Counted from the stretch's first letter, positions 1-8,806 are shown. The stretch is DNA of 64,000 nucleotides from Paenibacillus sp. YN15 (GCF_003285005.1 NZ_QMFA01000024.1:1-64000); one strand, 5' to 3'. A program made the numbers and translations. The notes: generated from the letters alone by a model not told the origin.

Positions 1-72
1 GCCCCCAGCCCCAATAAAATTTCCAATTCGCTTCTTTCAGGGGCTTGACATCTTACCGCTGGACTTTGTATA

Positions 73-88
73 TGTCACTTTTGGGGGA
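73..88. repeat. 16-nt sequence shared with the alaT upstream region
   Basis: The 16 nt TGTCACTTTTGGGGGA just downstream of metA recurs exactly, in inverted orientation, at 38969-38984 upstream of alaT. Both copies are intergenic. I cannot tell whether this is an end of a repeat element or a shared regulatory site. Confidence 0.4.
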
Positions 89-94
89 ATTAGT

Positions 95-1099
95 TTATAT
101 TCCGGCGCCCCAGTCATAGGCCTCCGCCACAGCGACAGCCTGGCCTGGCCTGTTATTGTTCGCCAGCTGCTGTTCGGCTTGTTTTTTCAATGTGCTCAAG
201 TCAAAGGGCGTTTCCTGGTATACATAATAGTTCAGCCAATTGGAAAACAGCAGGTTCGCGTGGGCTCTCCAGGTGATGGCCGGCAGCTTCTGCGGATCAT
301 CGTCCGGATAATAGTTCCGGGGGATGGCAATCTCCATGCCCTTGCCTACATCCCGGTCATATTCCCACTTCAAGGTACAGGGATCGTATTCCGAATGTCC
401 GGTTACGAAAATTTGCTTGCCGTCCGTGGTTGCGGCGATGTAGACTCCCGCTTCATCGGATTCCGACAGAATCTCCAACCCCGGCAGCCCCTCCAGATCG
501 GCTTTGCGGACCTCGGTATGGCGGGACTGGGGCACCATGAAGATTTCGTCGAAGCCGCGGAGCAGCTTGACATTGGCTTTGTTGATGCGGTGGGGAAACA
601 CGCCGAACATCTTTTCCGACAAGGGATATTTGGGTACGCCGAAGTGATAGTATAAGCCTGCCTGGGATGCCCAGCAGATATGCAGCGTGGAAGTCACGTT
701 GACCTTGCTCCACTCCATAATCTGCGTCAGCTCATTCCAATAGGTAACATCCTCGAACTCCATGGTCTCCACAGGCGCTCCCGTGATGATCATGCCGTCA
801 AATTGCTGGTCGGCTACCTCGTCGAAGGTTTTGTAGAACAGATTGAGATGCTCCTTGGAGGTGTTCTTGGACTGGTGGGTGGCCGGATGCAGCAGCACAA
901 ACTCCACCTGCAGCGGCGTATTGGACAAAAGCCGCAGAATCTGGGTTTCCGTGGTTTCCTTGGTGGGCATCAAATTCATAATGGCAATCCGCAAGGGCCG
1001 GATGTCCTGATGAAAGGCTCTGTTCTCTTCCATGACGAAGATATTCTCGTTAATCAGCACTTCTTTCGCAGGCAAATGGTCGGGAATCTTAATGGGCAT
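95..1099 (-). CDS. metA: Homoserine O-acetyltransferase (MetA/HTS family)
   Basis: Acylates the hydroxyl of L-homoserine in the first committed step of methionine synthesis in the cytoplasm. The 334-residue product has the MetA catalytic set at the usual positions: Cys142 in HICWASQAG, and His235 and Glu237 in TGHSEYD. Residue 111 is Glu; in this family Glu111 marks acetyl-CoA use and Gly111 succinyl-CoA use, so an acetyltransferase is predicted despite the common name succinyltransferase. The start at 1099 is chosen because AAAGGAG sits 9 nt before it; an in-frame ATG 9 nt earlier directly abuts that site. A SAM-I riboswitch with terminator lies immediately upstream, so expression should fall when SAM is plentiful. 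Confidence 0.95.
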   Translation of the reverse strand: MPIKIPDHLPAKEVLINENIFVMEENRAFHQDIRPLRIAIMNLMPTKETTETQILRLLSNTPLQVEFVLLHPATHQSKNTSKEHLNLFYKTFDEVADQQFDGMIITGAPVETMEFEDVTYWNELTQIMEWSKVNVTSTLHICWASQAGLYYHFGVPKYPLSEKMFGVFPHRINKANVKLLRGFDEIFMVPQSRHTEVRKADLEGLPGLEILSESDEAGVYIAATTDGKQIFVTGHSEYDPCTLKWEYDRDVGKGMEIAIPRNYYPDDDPQKLPAITWRAHANLLFSNWLNYYVYQETPFDLSTLKKQAEQQLANNNRPGQAVAVAEAYDWGAGI

Positions 1100-1119
1100 C
1101 CGTGTCATCTCCTTTAATT

Positions 1120-1156
1120 AAGAAAAAAAGGACCCTTCTCCAAAGAGAAAGGCCCT
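1120..1156 (-). terminator. Attenuator terminator of the SAM riboswitch
   Basis: On the minus strand GGGCCTTTCTC pairs with GAGAAGGGTCC over 11 bp (TTTG loop) and is followed by a run of T. It lies between the SAM aptamer and the metA ribosome binding site, as expected for the expression platform. Confidence 0.9.
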
Positions 1157-1290
1157 GTCTGTCAGCTTGCGGACAACCTCTCTCTTATCTCTCAGAAAGC
1201 TGTGCGCTTCTGCAAGAATTAGCACCGTGCACAAACGTGCCGGTTGCCGGGCTTCATCGGGCTAGTCCCTCCGCCTACTCTCGATAAGAC
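1157..1290 (-). promoter_or_regulatory. SAM-I (S-box) riboswitch controlling metA
   Basis: The minus strand reads the S-box hallmarks in order: CTTATCGAGAG, then GGAGGGACTAGCCCGATGAA, GCCCGGCAACC, TGCTAATTCTTGCA and closing GAGATAAGAG. This is the classical SAM-I aptamer, which favours termination when SAM is bound. A TATAAT hexamer at 1307-1312 upstream is a plausible -10; the nearest -35-like TTGACT (1335-1340) is 22 nt away, so the promoter is not fully convincing. Confidence 0.95.
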
Positions 1291-1439
1291 AGAACATATT
1301 AGATTGATTATAATTTTACTGTTTTTTGCCGCAAAGTCAAGGTGCCATTTTGGTAAAAAACAACCCTGGATAAAATTTATCCCAACCTGTCTCCGCACCG
1401 GATAGTGGCCTGCGCTTACCGCTTCTCTCTGCACCCGGA

Positions 1440-1660
1440 AGAGCGTAGCGGAACTGTGCGACTCTTAAAAGCGGCTTTTGCCGCTTTTTCCCACCTGTGC
1501 GGAACTAAGAAGCCCTTATTCCCCGCCGCCGCCTGATTTCCTCCCTATTTTCGCCGAATCAGGGATGTAACGGTTTCTCGGTTCCGTTAATCATCCAAAC
1601 TCCCGTTTTCATCCCCATAAGAGTCGCTCAGTTCCGCAACGGCAGCCTACCGGCCTGTCC
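1440..1660. repeat. Dispersed intergenic repeat, family A (copy 1)
   Basis: Positions 1501-1660 align without gaps to 45431-45590, about 144 of 160 positions being identical by hand count. The unit carries GGAACT/AGTTCC half-sites and the string CATAAGAGTCGCTCAGTTCCGC. No gene is seen between the riboswitch promoter region and the mgl terminator (about 1320-1800); this repeat is the only recognisable content. Confidence 0.75.
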
Positions 1661-1804
1661 CCGCCAACTCCCCGCCGACATCACTCCGGAAGGAAAAAAA
1701 AGAAGGCTGGTTCCGGTTGACAAAGGCTCCGGCTTGCCCGTTTGCAAACCAGGAACGATTCCCAGAGTGCCGCAAGCTGCGAAAGGGCTTCCCTTCCCGG
1801 GAAG

Positions 1805-1840
1805 TGAAAAAAATCTGCCCAGGCTATGCTGGACAGATTT
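1805..1840 (-). terminator. Terminator of the mgl operon
   Basis: Minus strand: AAATCTGTCCAG, loop CATAGC, CTGGGCAGATTT and then a T-run; it begins about 25 nt after the mglC stop. Confidence 0.9.
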
Positions 1841-1865
1841 GAAAAGAGCCGAAGAATGAAAGTTA

Positions 1866-2897
1866 TTATTTCTTCGCCACATATTTGCGGATGTCAAAGG
1901 CCACCGCGGCGACGATGATCAGGCCCTTGATGATCAGCTGCCAATAGGGGCTGACGCCGATAAAGGTGAGGCCGTAGTTGATGACGCCGAAGATCAGCAC
2001 ACCGGCCATAACGCCCGGCACAGTGCCGATGCCGCCGGAGGTGGAGACCCCGCCCACAACGCATGCGGCGATGGCGTCCAGCTCATACATGTTGCCGTAG
2101 TTATTGGTGGCTCCTCCCGTGCGGGCGGCCTCCAGGACGCCTGCCAAGCCGTACAAAGCGCCGGCGATGGAATAAATGTAGATCAGATTGCGCTTCACAT
2201 TGATGCCGGACACCACCGCGGCCTGGATGTTGCCGCCGATGGCGTACATATTTTTGCCCAGGCGGGTTTTGTTGAAGATGATCCACACCAAAACGGCCAC
2301 CGCGACGGCGATAATGACAATGTACGGGATGGAATAAGGACCGCTTGGACCAATGTAGCCGGTGCCCAGATGTCCGAAGTCGGAGCGCAGGCCGCCGATG
2401 GGTTGGGATTCGTTAGGTTTCATGTCAAAATATAGAGAATTTAGGCCATAAACAATAACCATCGTACCGAGAGTGGCAATAAAAGGCGGCACATTAAACC
2501 GGGAAACGATCCATCCGTTCATCAAGCCAACTGCCAAACCCACAAGAATGGCCAGAACAATCGGAACGAACAAGGGCAATTCCGGCAGATTGGGAAAAAA
2601 CAGTCGCGGATAATCCGAGGCTTGCAGCATGGATGCCGAGATCACGGCGGACAAGCCCACCAGCCGGCCGGAGGAAAGGTCCGTTCCGCCGGTAATCAGA
2701 ATGAAGGCGGCGCCCAAAGCGATAATCGCTTTGGTGGAATTCTGCAGCAGAATGTCCCGCAGAATATTGATGGACAGAAAGTTGGGGTCCTTGATGGCGA
2801 TTCCCGCAATCAGGGCGATCAGCACAAAATAAATCGCATTTTGCGAGAAGATGCTCTTGGATTTTTTCAGATTTTCTCGAAGGGCAAGGTTGTTCAT
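1866..2897 (-). CDS. mglC: Galactose/methyl-galactoside ABC transporter permease
   Basis: Integral membrane permease that forms the sugar channel of a carbohydrate ABC importer. The 343-residue product is highly hydrophobic with about ten predicted membrane spans and carries family hallmarks such as ALGAAFILITGGTDLSSG (about residues 61-78) and CVVGGVSTSGG near residue 280. GGAGG lies 8 nt before the ATG. It is the last gene of mglB-mglA-mglC, all on the minus strand, and is followed by a strong terminator. The gap to mglA holds three copies of a hairpin repeat that may set relative expression. Galactose specificity is inferred from MglB; the permease alone could serve another pentose or hexose. 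Confidence 0.92.
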   Translation of the reverse strand: MNNLALRENLKKSKSIFSQNAIYFVLIALIAGIAIKDPNFLSINILRDILLQNSTKAIIALGAAFILITGGTDLSSGRLVGLSAVISASMLQASDYPRLFFPNLPELPLFVPIVLAILVGLAVGLMNGWIVSRFNVPPFIATLGTMVIVYGLNSLYFDMKPNESQPIGGLRSDFGHLGTGYIGPSGPYSIPYIVIIAVAVAVLVWIIFNKTRLGKNMYAIGGNIQAAVVSGINVKRNLIYIYSIAGALYGLAGVLEAARTGGATNNYGNMYELDAIAACVVGGVSTSGGIGTVPGVMAGVLIFGVINYGLTFIGVSPYWQLIIKGLIIVAAVAFDIRKYVAKK

Positions 2898-2907
2898 CGG
2901 GCAATCC

Positions 2908-3045
2908 TCCTAAGGGCTTTCCGTATGGAAAGCCAGCATCGTAAGCATAAGCTCAGGGCTTTGCCGTAAGGCAAGGCCGGCATCGTAAGAATAAGCTAAG
3001 GGCTTTCTGCACAGAAAGCTGGCATCGTAAGATAAGCTTATGGAT
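2908..3045 (-). repeat. Three tandem hairpin repeats between mglA and mglC
   Basis: Each unit is a stem of 8-9 bp (arms GGCTTTCC/GGAAAGCC, GGCTTTGCC/GGCAAGGCC, GGCTTTCTG/CAGAAAGCT) followed by a near-constant tail GCATCGTAAGCATAAGCT. Stems differ in sequence but stay paired. Two more copies lie at 53145-53222. Confidence 0.75.
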
Positions 3046-3066
3046 CGGATAGAGCTTGAAGCGGCC

Positions 3067-4563
3067 TCAGGCCTGGGCAGCCAGGCGCATGACCTCCTGC
3101 TCGGTAGCGGTTTTGCCGTCTACAATACCGCTTAGGCGGCCTTCATTCATGACCAGCACCCGGTCGGACATGCCCAGCAGCTCCGGCATCTCCGAGGAAA
3201 TCATGATGACGCTTTTGCCTTGTTTGGCCAGGTCGGCAATGATGGTGTAAATCTCGTATTTGGCTCCCACGTCAATGCCACGGGTCGGCTCGTCGAGAAG
3301 CAGAATATCCGGCTCGGTCAACAGCCAGCGGGCCAGCAGCACCTTTTGCTGGTTGCCGCCGGAGAGGTTTTTGATCAATTGGCTGCTGGAGGGGGTTTTC
3401 ACCCGCAGTCGCTGGATGCTGCTCTCCACATCGGCCTTCATCCGCCTCTTGTCCAACAGAAGATGCGGACGCTGGTAGCGGCCCAGATTGGAAATCACCG
3501 TATTCTCATAAATGCTCAGCACCGGGAAAATGCCGGTCGCCCGCCGCTCCTCTGTCAGCAGGGCAATCTTGTGGCGGATAGCATCCACAGGGGATTTGAT
3601 CTTCACATCCTTGCCGTTTATCTGAATCCGCCCGGAGGCCAATGCCCGCAAGCCAAAGATGGCTTCCACCAGCTCTGTCCGCTGGGAGCCCACCAGACCG
3701 CCGATGCCGAGGATTTCCCCCCGCCTAAGCTCGAAGGACACATCCTTAAAGGACTTGGGATTGGCCGAGGTCAGTCCCTCCAGCTTCATCAGCGTGCCGC
3801 CGGGCACATTGCTGCGGGGCGGGAACCGCTGGCTCAAATCTCGGCCTACCATCCGGGAAATGATCAGATCGGTGGTCAATTGGGAGGCCTGCCAGGTGCC
3901 GATTTTGGCCCCGTCCCGCATGATGGTCACCTCGTCGGAAATGCGGAGAATTTCCTCCATTTTGTGGGAAATATAGATAATCGAAACGCCCCGGCTGCGC
4001 AGGTCCCGGATAATCCGGAACAGCTGCTCCACTTCATTTCCTGTCAGCGAGGACGTGGGTTCATCCATAACAATGACCTTGGCGTTAAAGGAGACGGCCT
4101 TGGCGATTTCAATGGATTGCACCTTGGAAACAGAGAGTGATCCTACCAGCGCCTTCGGATTGATGTCCATATTCAGATTGTGAAACAAAGCTTCCGTATC
4201 CCGCATCATTTTCTTGTGGTCTATCAGAATCCCCTTCGTGGGGAACCGCCCCAGCCATACATTCTCCGCCACACTGCGGTGGGGGACGGGATGCAGCTCC
4301 TGGTGAATCATGGAGATGCCCTGATCCAGAGCATCCTTGGAGCTGCGAAGCTCCAGCTTGCGGCCGTTCAGCAGCATTTCTCCCGCGTCCGGCGTATAAA
4401 TGCCGAACAGGCATTTCATTAAGGTGGACTTGCCTGCGCCGTTCTCGCCCATCAAGGCATGAACGGTGCCTGGACGCACCTGCAGCGTCACGCTGTTCAG
4501 AGCTTTGACGCCGGGAAATTCCTTGGTGATCTCTCTCATCTCCAGCAGATATTCATTCTCCAC
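3067..4563 (-). CDS. mglA: Galactose/methyl-galactoside ABC transporter ATP-binding protein
   Basis: Cytoplasmic ATPase with two fused nucleotide-binding domains that powers sugar import with MglC. Length 498 residues, normal for the MglA/RbsA family. The first domain has Walker A GENGAGKST (about residues 38-46) and Walker B VIVMDEPTSSL. The second has LSGGNQQKVLLARWLL and LLLDEPTRGIDVGAKYEI; as usual in this family its Walker A is degenerate. The start is GTG at 4563, 7 nt after GGAGGG. It lies between mglB and mglC on one transcript; the gaps on both sides contain RNA hairpins. Confidence 0.95.
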   Translation of the reverse strand: MENEYLLEMREITKEFPGVKALNSVTLQVRPGTVHALMGENGAGKSTLMKCLFGIYTPDAGEMLLNGRKLELRSSKDALDQGISMIHQELHPVPHRSVAENVWLGRFPTKGILIDHKKMMRDTEALFHNLNMDINPKALVGSLSVSKVQSIEIAKAVSFNAKVIVMDEPTSSLTGNEVEQLFRIIRDLRSRGVSIIYISHKMEEILRISDEVTIMRDGAKIGTWQASQLTTDLIISRMVGRDLSQRFPPRSNVPGGTLMKLEGLTSANPKSFKDVSFELRRGEILGIGGLVGSQRTELVEAIFGLRALASGRIQINGKDVKIKSPVDAIRHKIALLTEERRATGIFPVLSIYENTVISNLGRYQRPHLLLDKRRMKADVESSIQRLRVKTPSSSQLIKNLSGGNQQKVLLARWLLTEPDILLLDEPTRGIDVGAKYEIYTIIADLAKQGKSVIMISSEMPELLGMSDRVLVMNEGRLSGIVDGKTATEQEVMRLAAQA

Positions 4564-4597
4564 TTGCCGTCCCTCCTATCTCTAAAGGCATAGCAAA

Positions 4598-4639
4598 GCC
4601 GGGGGCGCAGCATCGGCTTCCACCATGTAAGCCCCCGGC
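4598..4639 (-). promoter_or_regulatory. Intercistronic hairpin between mglB and mglA
   Basis: GCCGGGGGC (4598-4606) and GCCCCCGGC (4631-4639) form a perfect 9-bp G/C stem in the transcript. There is no long T-run, so partial termination or 3'-end protection of the mglB message is more likely than full termination. This is a known arrangement for binding-protein operons; the role here is inferred. Confidence 0.6.
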
Positions 4640-4703
4640 CTGCTCCTTGCCTGACTCCTATATTCCAGCTGCCAACCGGCTTGAGATTAAGCCCGAGTAC
4701 AGA

Positions 4704-5780
4704 TTACTTTGCTTCGTCGATGTTGGCCTTGGTAATTTTCTTGTACTTGATCCAGACATACTTGCCGTCGGTAATGTCATAGCCGGTGTTTTCCTTGCTG
4801 GGGGTTTGGCCCAGGGCCAGCACATTGGCCAGCTTCAGTGCAGCCTTGCCTTGGTTTTTGGCGTCATTCAGGACGGTGCCCAGAAGCGTACCCTCTTCCA
4901 GCGCCTTCAGGGCAGGAGCGGTGGCATCTACGCCTACAACCGGCATGGTCTTGCCGTCCTTGAAGTAGCCGGCAGCCTTCAGCGCTTCAATAGCGCCCAA
5001 CGCCATGTCATCGTTATTGGCCAGCACTGCCTCGATTTTGTCGCCGTTGGCTGCCAGGAAGGCGGCCATTTTCTCCTGGCCCTTCACCCGGTCCCACATA
5101 GCGGTGTCCTCCGCCAGCTTCTGCACCTTGATGCCGGCATCCTCAATGGCCTGGATGGAGAACTTGGTCCGCAGCTCCGCATCCTGGTGGCCCGGCTCGC
5201 CCTTCAGCATGACGTATTGGAGCACGCCGTCCTTGTTTTTGTCCATGGCCGGATTGGCTTTCCAATTGTCCACCAGAAGCTGGCCGGAAATGGTGCCGGA
5301 TTCCTCTGCCTTGGCGCCTACATAATAGACCTTATCCCATTTTTTCATGTCGTCCTGCAACGGCTCACGGTTGATGAACACCACCGGAATATTGGCGGTT
5401 TTGGCCTTATTGATGATGACGCCGGCGGCAGCCCGGTCAACGGGGTTGATGGCCATGGCATTCACCTTTTTGGTGATGAACAGATCCACCTTGTCGTTCT
5501 GGGTCGGCTGAGAGTTCTGGCTGTCCACGATATCCACCTTGGCTACACCCTTGGCGGCATCGGAGATGGCGTTCCGTACGCCGGTCATGAAGGTATCGTC
5601 AAACTTGTAGATGGCAACGCCGATGTTGGGCTGTTTGCCGGAAGCGTTTTCAGTTTGGGCGGCAGATGCGCCGGGGGAAGCGGGGGCAGGGCTTGAAACA
5701 GTTTCTTTTTTATCGCCGCAGCCTGCGGCCATAGCAGCCAGAATGGCACCAGTCGTCAATACCAAAAGTGTTTTTTTCAT
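4704..5780 (-). CDS. mglB: Galactose/glucose-binding lipoprotein
   Basis: Extracellular sugar-binding lipoprotein that delivers substrate to MglAC. The 358-residue product begins with a lipoprotein signal ending LAAMAAGC (Cys21), then a Ser/Pro/Ala-rich spacer. IGVAIYKFDDTFM matches the galactose-binding protein N-terminal sugar site, and DKNKDGVLQ is the EF-hand-like calcium loop typical of MglB. AAGGGAGG lies 8 nt before the ATG at 5780; the longer reading from 5813 lacks a site. First gene of mglBAC, with its own promoter bearing two direct repeats that may bind the neighbouring response regulator. Confidence 0.93.
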   Translation of the reverse strand: MKKTLLVLTTGAILAAMAAGCGDKKETVSSPAPASPGASAAQTENASGKQPNIGVAIYKFDDTFMTGVRNAISDAAKGVAKVDIVDSQNSQPTQNDKVDLFITKKVNAMAINPVDRAAAGVIINKAKTANIPVVFINREPLQDDMKKWDKVYYVGAKAEESGTISGQLLVDNWKANPAMDKNKDGVLQYVMLKGEPGHQDAELRTKFSIQAIEDAGIKVQKLAEDTAMWDRVKGQEKMAAFLAANGDKIEAVLANNDDMALGAIEALKAAGYFKDGKTMPVVGVDATAPALKALEEGTLLGTVLNDAKNQGKAALKLANVLALGQTPSKENTGYDITDGKYVWIKYKKITKANIDEAK

Positions 5781-5804
5781 TTGTTTGAGCCTCCCTTTAA
5801 GTTC

Positions 5805-5880
5805 TGTCTTCATTATGCCGAAAAATCCCCTCCTTGCGAATTCAAAATCCTCATGTGAATTATCGAAATCCTCATGTAAA
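5805..5880 (-). promoter_or_regulatory. mglB promoter with paired direct-repeat activator site
   Basis: Minus strand: -35 TTCGCA (5835-5840), 17-bp spacer, -10 CATAAT (5812-5817). Upstream lie two direct repeats, 14 of 15 bases identical: TTCACATGAGGATTT (5845-5859) and TTTACATGAGGATTT (5866-5880). They are offset by exactly 21 bp, two helical turns, and the near copy ends 4 bp from the -35. This layout is typical for AraC-family activators; the response regulator at 8807-10459 is the obvious candidate. Confidence 0.65.
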
Positions 5881-5918
5881 GCGAATGAAAGGAAATATAT
5901 TGAAATAAATTTAGATAT

Positions 5919-6935
5919 TTACCTAATTAATGGAAATAGCAGCTTCTGATTTGCCGGCGCAAACATGTCCTCTGTCCGCACCACCGCAAAACCGGTGTCC
6001 ACCTGCTCTGGAATTTGCCGCCGTTTCAGCGCGTCAACCGCGTGGCGGACGCCCAGATATCCCATGCCGAAGGGATTCTGCACCACCAGCGAACGGATGA
6101 CCCCGTTCTGCAGCAGCTCCAGCTCCTGCAGGGTGCTGTCAAAGGACACCAGCTTCACCTGCCGTTCCTGCCCCAGGCTGCCCAAAGCGTCTGCCGTCCC
6201 CAAAACCGCCGCGGAATTCAAGGCGATGATTCCGTCCAAAGGGCCGGAGGTCCGCGCAAGCTCCAGAACCAGCTCCTTGGCCTGCTGCTGGTCGGAATAG
6301 GAATCCGCTTTGCCGGCCAACTGCAGCTCCGGGTGACGGTTCAGCACCGACAGGATGCCTGCCTCCCGCTGCTCCGATTTGGGCGTGCCCGGAGCAAAAC
6401 CTACCAGGGCAATCCGGCCGGAGGCTCCCCCCAGCAGCCGGACCAGCTCCTCCGCCGCTTTGGCGCCGGAGCTGAAGTTGTAGGTGCCGATATGGGCCTT
6501 CACCTTAAGGGCGGCCAGCTCGGAGTCCAGGGTCAGCACCGGCACCCGCTTCTGCGCTTCCGTGAGCGCCTCTGCAAGGGCCACTTCATCGTTGGGCGCC
6601 ACAAGGATCGCGTCGGCCCCGTCAGCCAGCGCTTGGCGGACCAGCTCCGCCTGGCCCTCTCCGTCCTGCTCATCCTCGGGGCCGAGGAAGCTGATGCCGG
6701 CTCCAAGCTCCTTGGCCGCCGCCTCCGCGCCGGTATATACAGTCTTCCAATAGTCGCCGTGGCGCATCCCCATCACCAGGGCGATGGTATAGGCGTGCTG
6801 CTTGGTCCGCGCCTCCGACCCTGGGGAGGCACCGGGGCCGCCGTCCCGCAACCGCCCAAACTCAGCCAGCAGCAACGCCGCCGCCAGCACAACCGCCGCC
6901 AATGCAATTCCCATTTTGCCAAACCGTCGCTTCAT
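5919..6935 (-). CDS. Membrane-anchored periplasmic-type sugar-binding protein, probable sensor partner
   Basis: A 338-residue LacI/RbsB-type sugar-binding fold behind a single N-terminal hydrophobic segment (about residues 9-25) with no lipobox, so it is probably anchored by an uncleaved helix. Sugar-binding family features include YTIALVMGMRHGDYWKTVY near the start, ILVAPNDE and LIGTYNFSSG-like turns in the middle (AHIGTYNFSSG). It overlaps the kinase gene by 4 bp (ATGA), so the two are translationally coupled. Such binding protein + LytS/YesM kinase + YesN regulator sets are known from xylose sensing in Clostridium (XylFII-LytS-YesN). I infer that it presents sugar to the kinase instead of feeding the transporter. 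The ligand is unknown. Confidence 0.8.
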   Translation of the reverse strand: MKRRFGKMGIALAAVVLAAALLLAEFGRLRDGGPGASPGSEARTKQHAYTIALVMGMRHGDYWKTVYTGAEAAAKELGAGISFLGPEDEQDGEGQAELVRQALADGADAILVAPNDEVALAEALTEAQKRVPVLTLDSELAALKVKAHIGTYNFSSGAKAAEELVRLLGGASGRIALVGFAPGTPKSEQREAGILSVLNRHPELQLAGKADSYSDQQQAKELVLELARTSGPLDGIIALNSAAVLGTADALGSLGQERQVKLVSFDSTLQELELLQNGVIRSLVVQNPFGMGYLGVRHAVDALKRRQIPEQVDTGFAVVRTEDMFAPANQKLLFPLIR

Positions 6936-8803
6936 GGCTTCTCGCCCTCCCCGGCAGCTTCATTGGATAGAAGCGGCAGCCAGACCTTCACTGTGGTGCC
7001 CTCCTCCAAACGACTTGCAAATTCCAATCCATACGGCTCCCCGAAGGTCAGGCGGATTCGCTCATGGACGTTGCGCACGCCGACGCCGGAGCCGGAGCTT
7101 TTGCGGGCGGAAACAGAGGCATTCAAGCTGCCGCGGGCCTCACTGGCCTCTTTCTCCTGGTCCCGGCCCCATGCTTTTTCCCGGTCCCGGTCCAGAATAT
7201 GGGCCAGCACCTCCTCCGGCATTCCCAGCCCGTTGTCCGTTACCGTAATCAGCAGCTTGTCATCGGCGATTCCCGCCGCCACCCGGATTTCCCCTTCATC
7301 CTGCATCATCTCGATGCCGTGCTGGATGGAGTTCTCTACCAAGGGCTGCAGGATCAGCTTCAGCGTCAGACAGGACAGCACCGCTTCCTCCGCCTCGATG
7401 GTGAAGCGGAACTTATTTTTGAACCGGATATTCTGGATAATGAGATAATGGCGGATATGCTCCAGCTCATCCTGAAGCGGGATCATGTTCTTTCCCTTGC
7501 TCAGACTGATCCGGAACAGCCTGGACAGGGAGGTGATCATGGTCACCACCTCGCTGTTGCGCCCCCCTTCCGCCAGCCGCACCACCGAATTCAGGGTATT
7601 GTACAAAAAGTGCGGATTAATCTGCGCCTGAAGCACCTCCAGCTCGCTCTTTCGTTTGGCCTCCTGCTCCCGCTCATTCTCCCGCATCAGCTCCCGGATT
7701 CGGCCCAGCATCAGATTATACCGCTGGGACAGCTGCTCCACCTCCCGGGTTCCGGCCACGGCAATGACGGAATCGAAATCTCCCCGCTCCACACTTTTCA
7801 TGGACTGGCCCAACTGCTTGATGGGTTTGGAAACCACGGCGGACATATAGGCGGATACCCCCACCACGAACAGGATCACCACCACCAGAAACCAGACCAT
7901 AAAGGTGCTGATTTCTCTGGCCGAGGTTACCAGCTCATCCATATACGCCACGCCGACGATTTTCCAGCCGATATTCTTTACCGTCTTCACATGAACCAAG
8001 CGCCGCTCCCCGCTCTGGCGGTCATAGAAGCTGCCGTAGGAGTAGTTCATCACCTCCGCGGCATTGGGCTCCTCCTTCAGCCCCAGATAGATCAGCTGCT
8101 GCTCGGGATGGTAAATCAGATTGCCGTCGGGATCGGTGATATAGATGTATCCCTTTTTGCCCAGGGCCACCCTCCTGCACATGTCATCAATCGCCCGGAA
8201 GTTTACGTCCAGAAGCATCACGGCCTCTACCCGCTCCCCGCCGTTTTCGCGGATGGACACACTCTGGCTAAGGGATACCACCCATCTATATTCCCCCGGA
8301 TACAGATTTTGAACATGGGGCGGCGAATATTGCAGGTAATTGGGGTAGTCGGCGGCATAGGCAAACCAGCGCTGCCCGATCACATCCACATTCTCCCGGA
8401 GCTGGGTGTGGGGATAGCCGGTAAGCAATCTGCCGTCCTCCGCGAATACGCTGACGGACACCAGGTCATTGCGGGTATTGACGATGGTGGCAAGCTGCTC
8501 CAAGGTTTCCCTGCCGGAGAGGGAGGCGCTTTTGCTTACCCGGTCATCCAGCTGCCGGAACAGCTCCTCCATTCCCCGCAGATAATACTCCACATTAAAG
8601 TTCACCTGCTCCACAATCTGCTCCGTATTCAGGTAGGCGCTCTCCTCCGCCGTGCGGGAAAACTTGCTGTGCAGCACAAGGCCCACGGCCAGCATGGCGA
8701 TGATGATAATGGCGGTGAATACAGTGGTCATGTATGCCTGAATGCTTCTTTTGCCGCGGCGGGCGGCTGTCAGGCGGGCCCAGCTTCTCCATCTGCTCCC
8801 CAC
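6932..8803 (-). CDS. YesM-type sensor histidine kinase
   Basis: Membrane sensor kinase of 623 residues. A first membrane segment (about residues 25-47) precedes a roughly 250-residue extracellular region resembling a dCache sensor, then a second segment (about 300-322), a HAMP linker and the kinase core. The phosphoacceptor box is QINPHFLYNTLNSV; the ATP lid region has LVENSIQHG, DNGLGM and GVGVRNV. A charged insertion of about 30 residues sits between the last two glycine boxes. It starts with GTG at 8803, 7 nt after GGGGG, 3 bp beyond the regulator stop. It lies in one operon with the regulator upstream and the sugar-binding protein downstream. Confidence 0.92.
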   Translation of the reverse strand: MGSRWRSWARLTAARRGKRSIQAYMTTVFTAIIIIAMLAVGLVLHSKFSRTAEESAYLNTEQIVEQVNFNVEYYLRGMEELFRQLDDRVSKSASLSGRETLEQLATIVNTRNDLVSVSVFAEDGRLLTGYPHTQLRENVDVIGQRWFAYAADYPNYLQYSPPHVQNLYPGEYRWVVSLSQSVSIRENGGERVEAVMLLDVNFRAIDDMCRRVALGKKGYIYITDPDGNLIYHPEQQLIYLGLKEEPNAAEVMNYSYGSFYDRQSGERRLVHVKTVKNIGWKIVGVAYMDELVTSAREISTFMVWFLVVVILFVVGVSAYMSAVVSKPIKQLGQSMKSVERGDFDSVIAVAGTREVEQLSQRYNLMLGRIRELMRENEREQEAKRKSELEVLQAQINPHFLYNTLNSVVRLAEGGRNSEVVTMITSLSRLFRISLSKGKNMIPLQDELEHIRHYLIIQNIRFKNKFRFTIEAEEAVLSCLTLKLILQPLVENSIQHGIEMMQDEGEIRVAAGIADDKLLITVTDNGLGMPEEVLAHILDRDREKAWGRDQEKEASEARGSLNASVSARKSSGSGVGVRNVHERIRLTFGEPYGLEFASRLEEGTTVKVWLPLLSNEAAGEGEKP

Positions 8804-8806
8804 GGA

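Noticed and set aside
5820-5890. Catabolite-responsive (cre) site upstream of mglB
   Set aside because: ATGTAAAGCGAATGAAA resembles the cre consensus but has one base too many in the centre; the direct repeats explain the region better.
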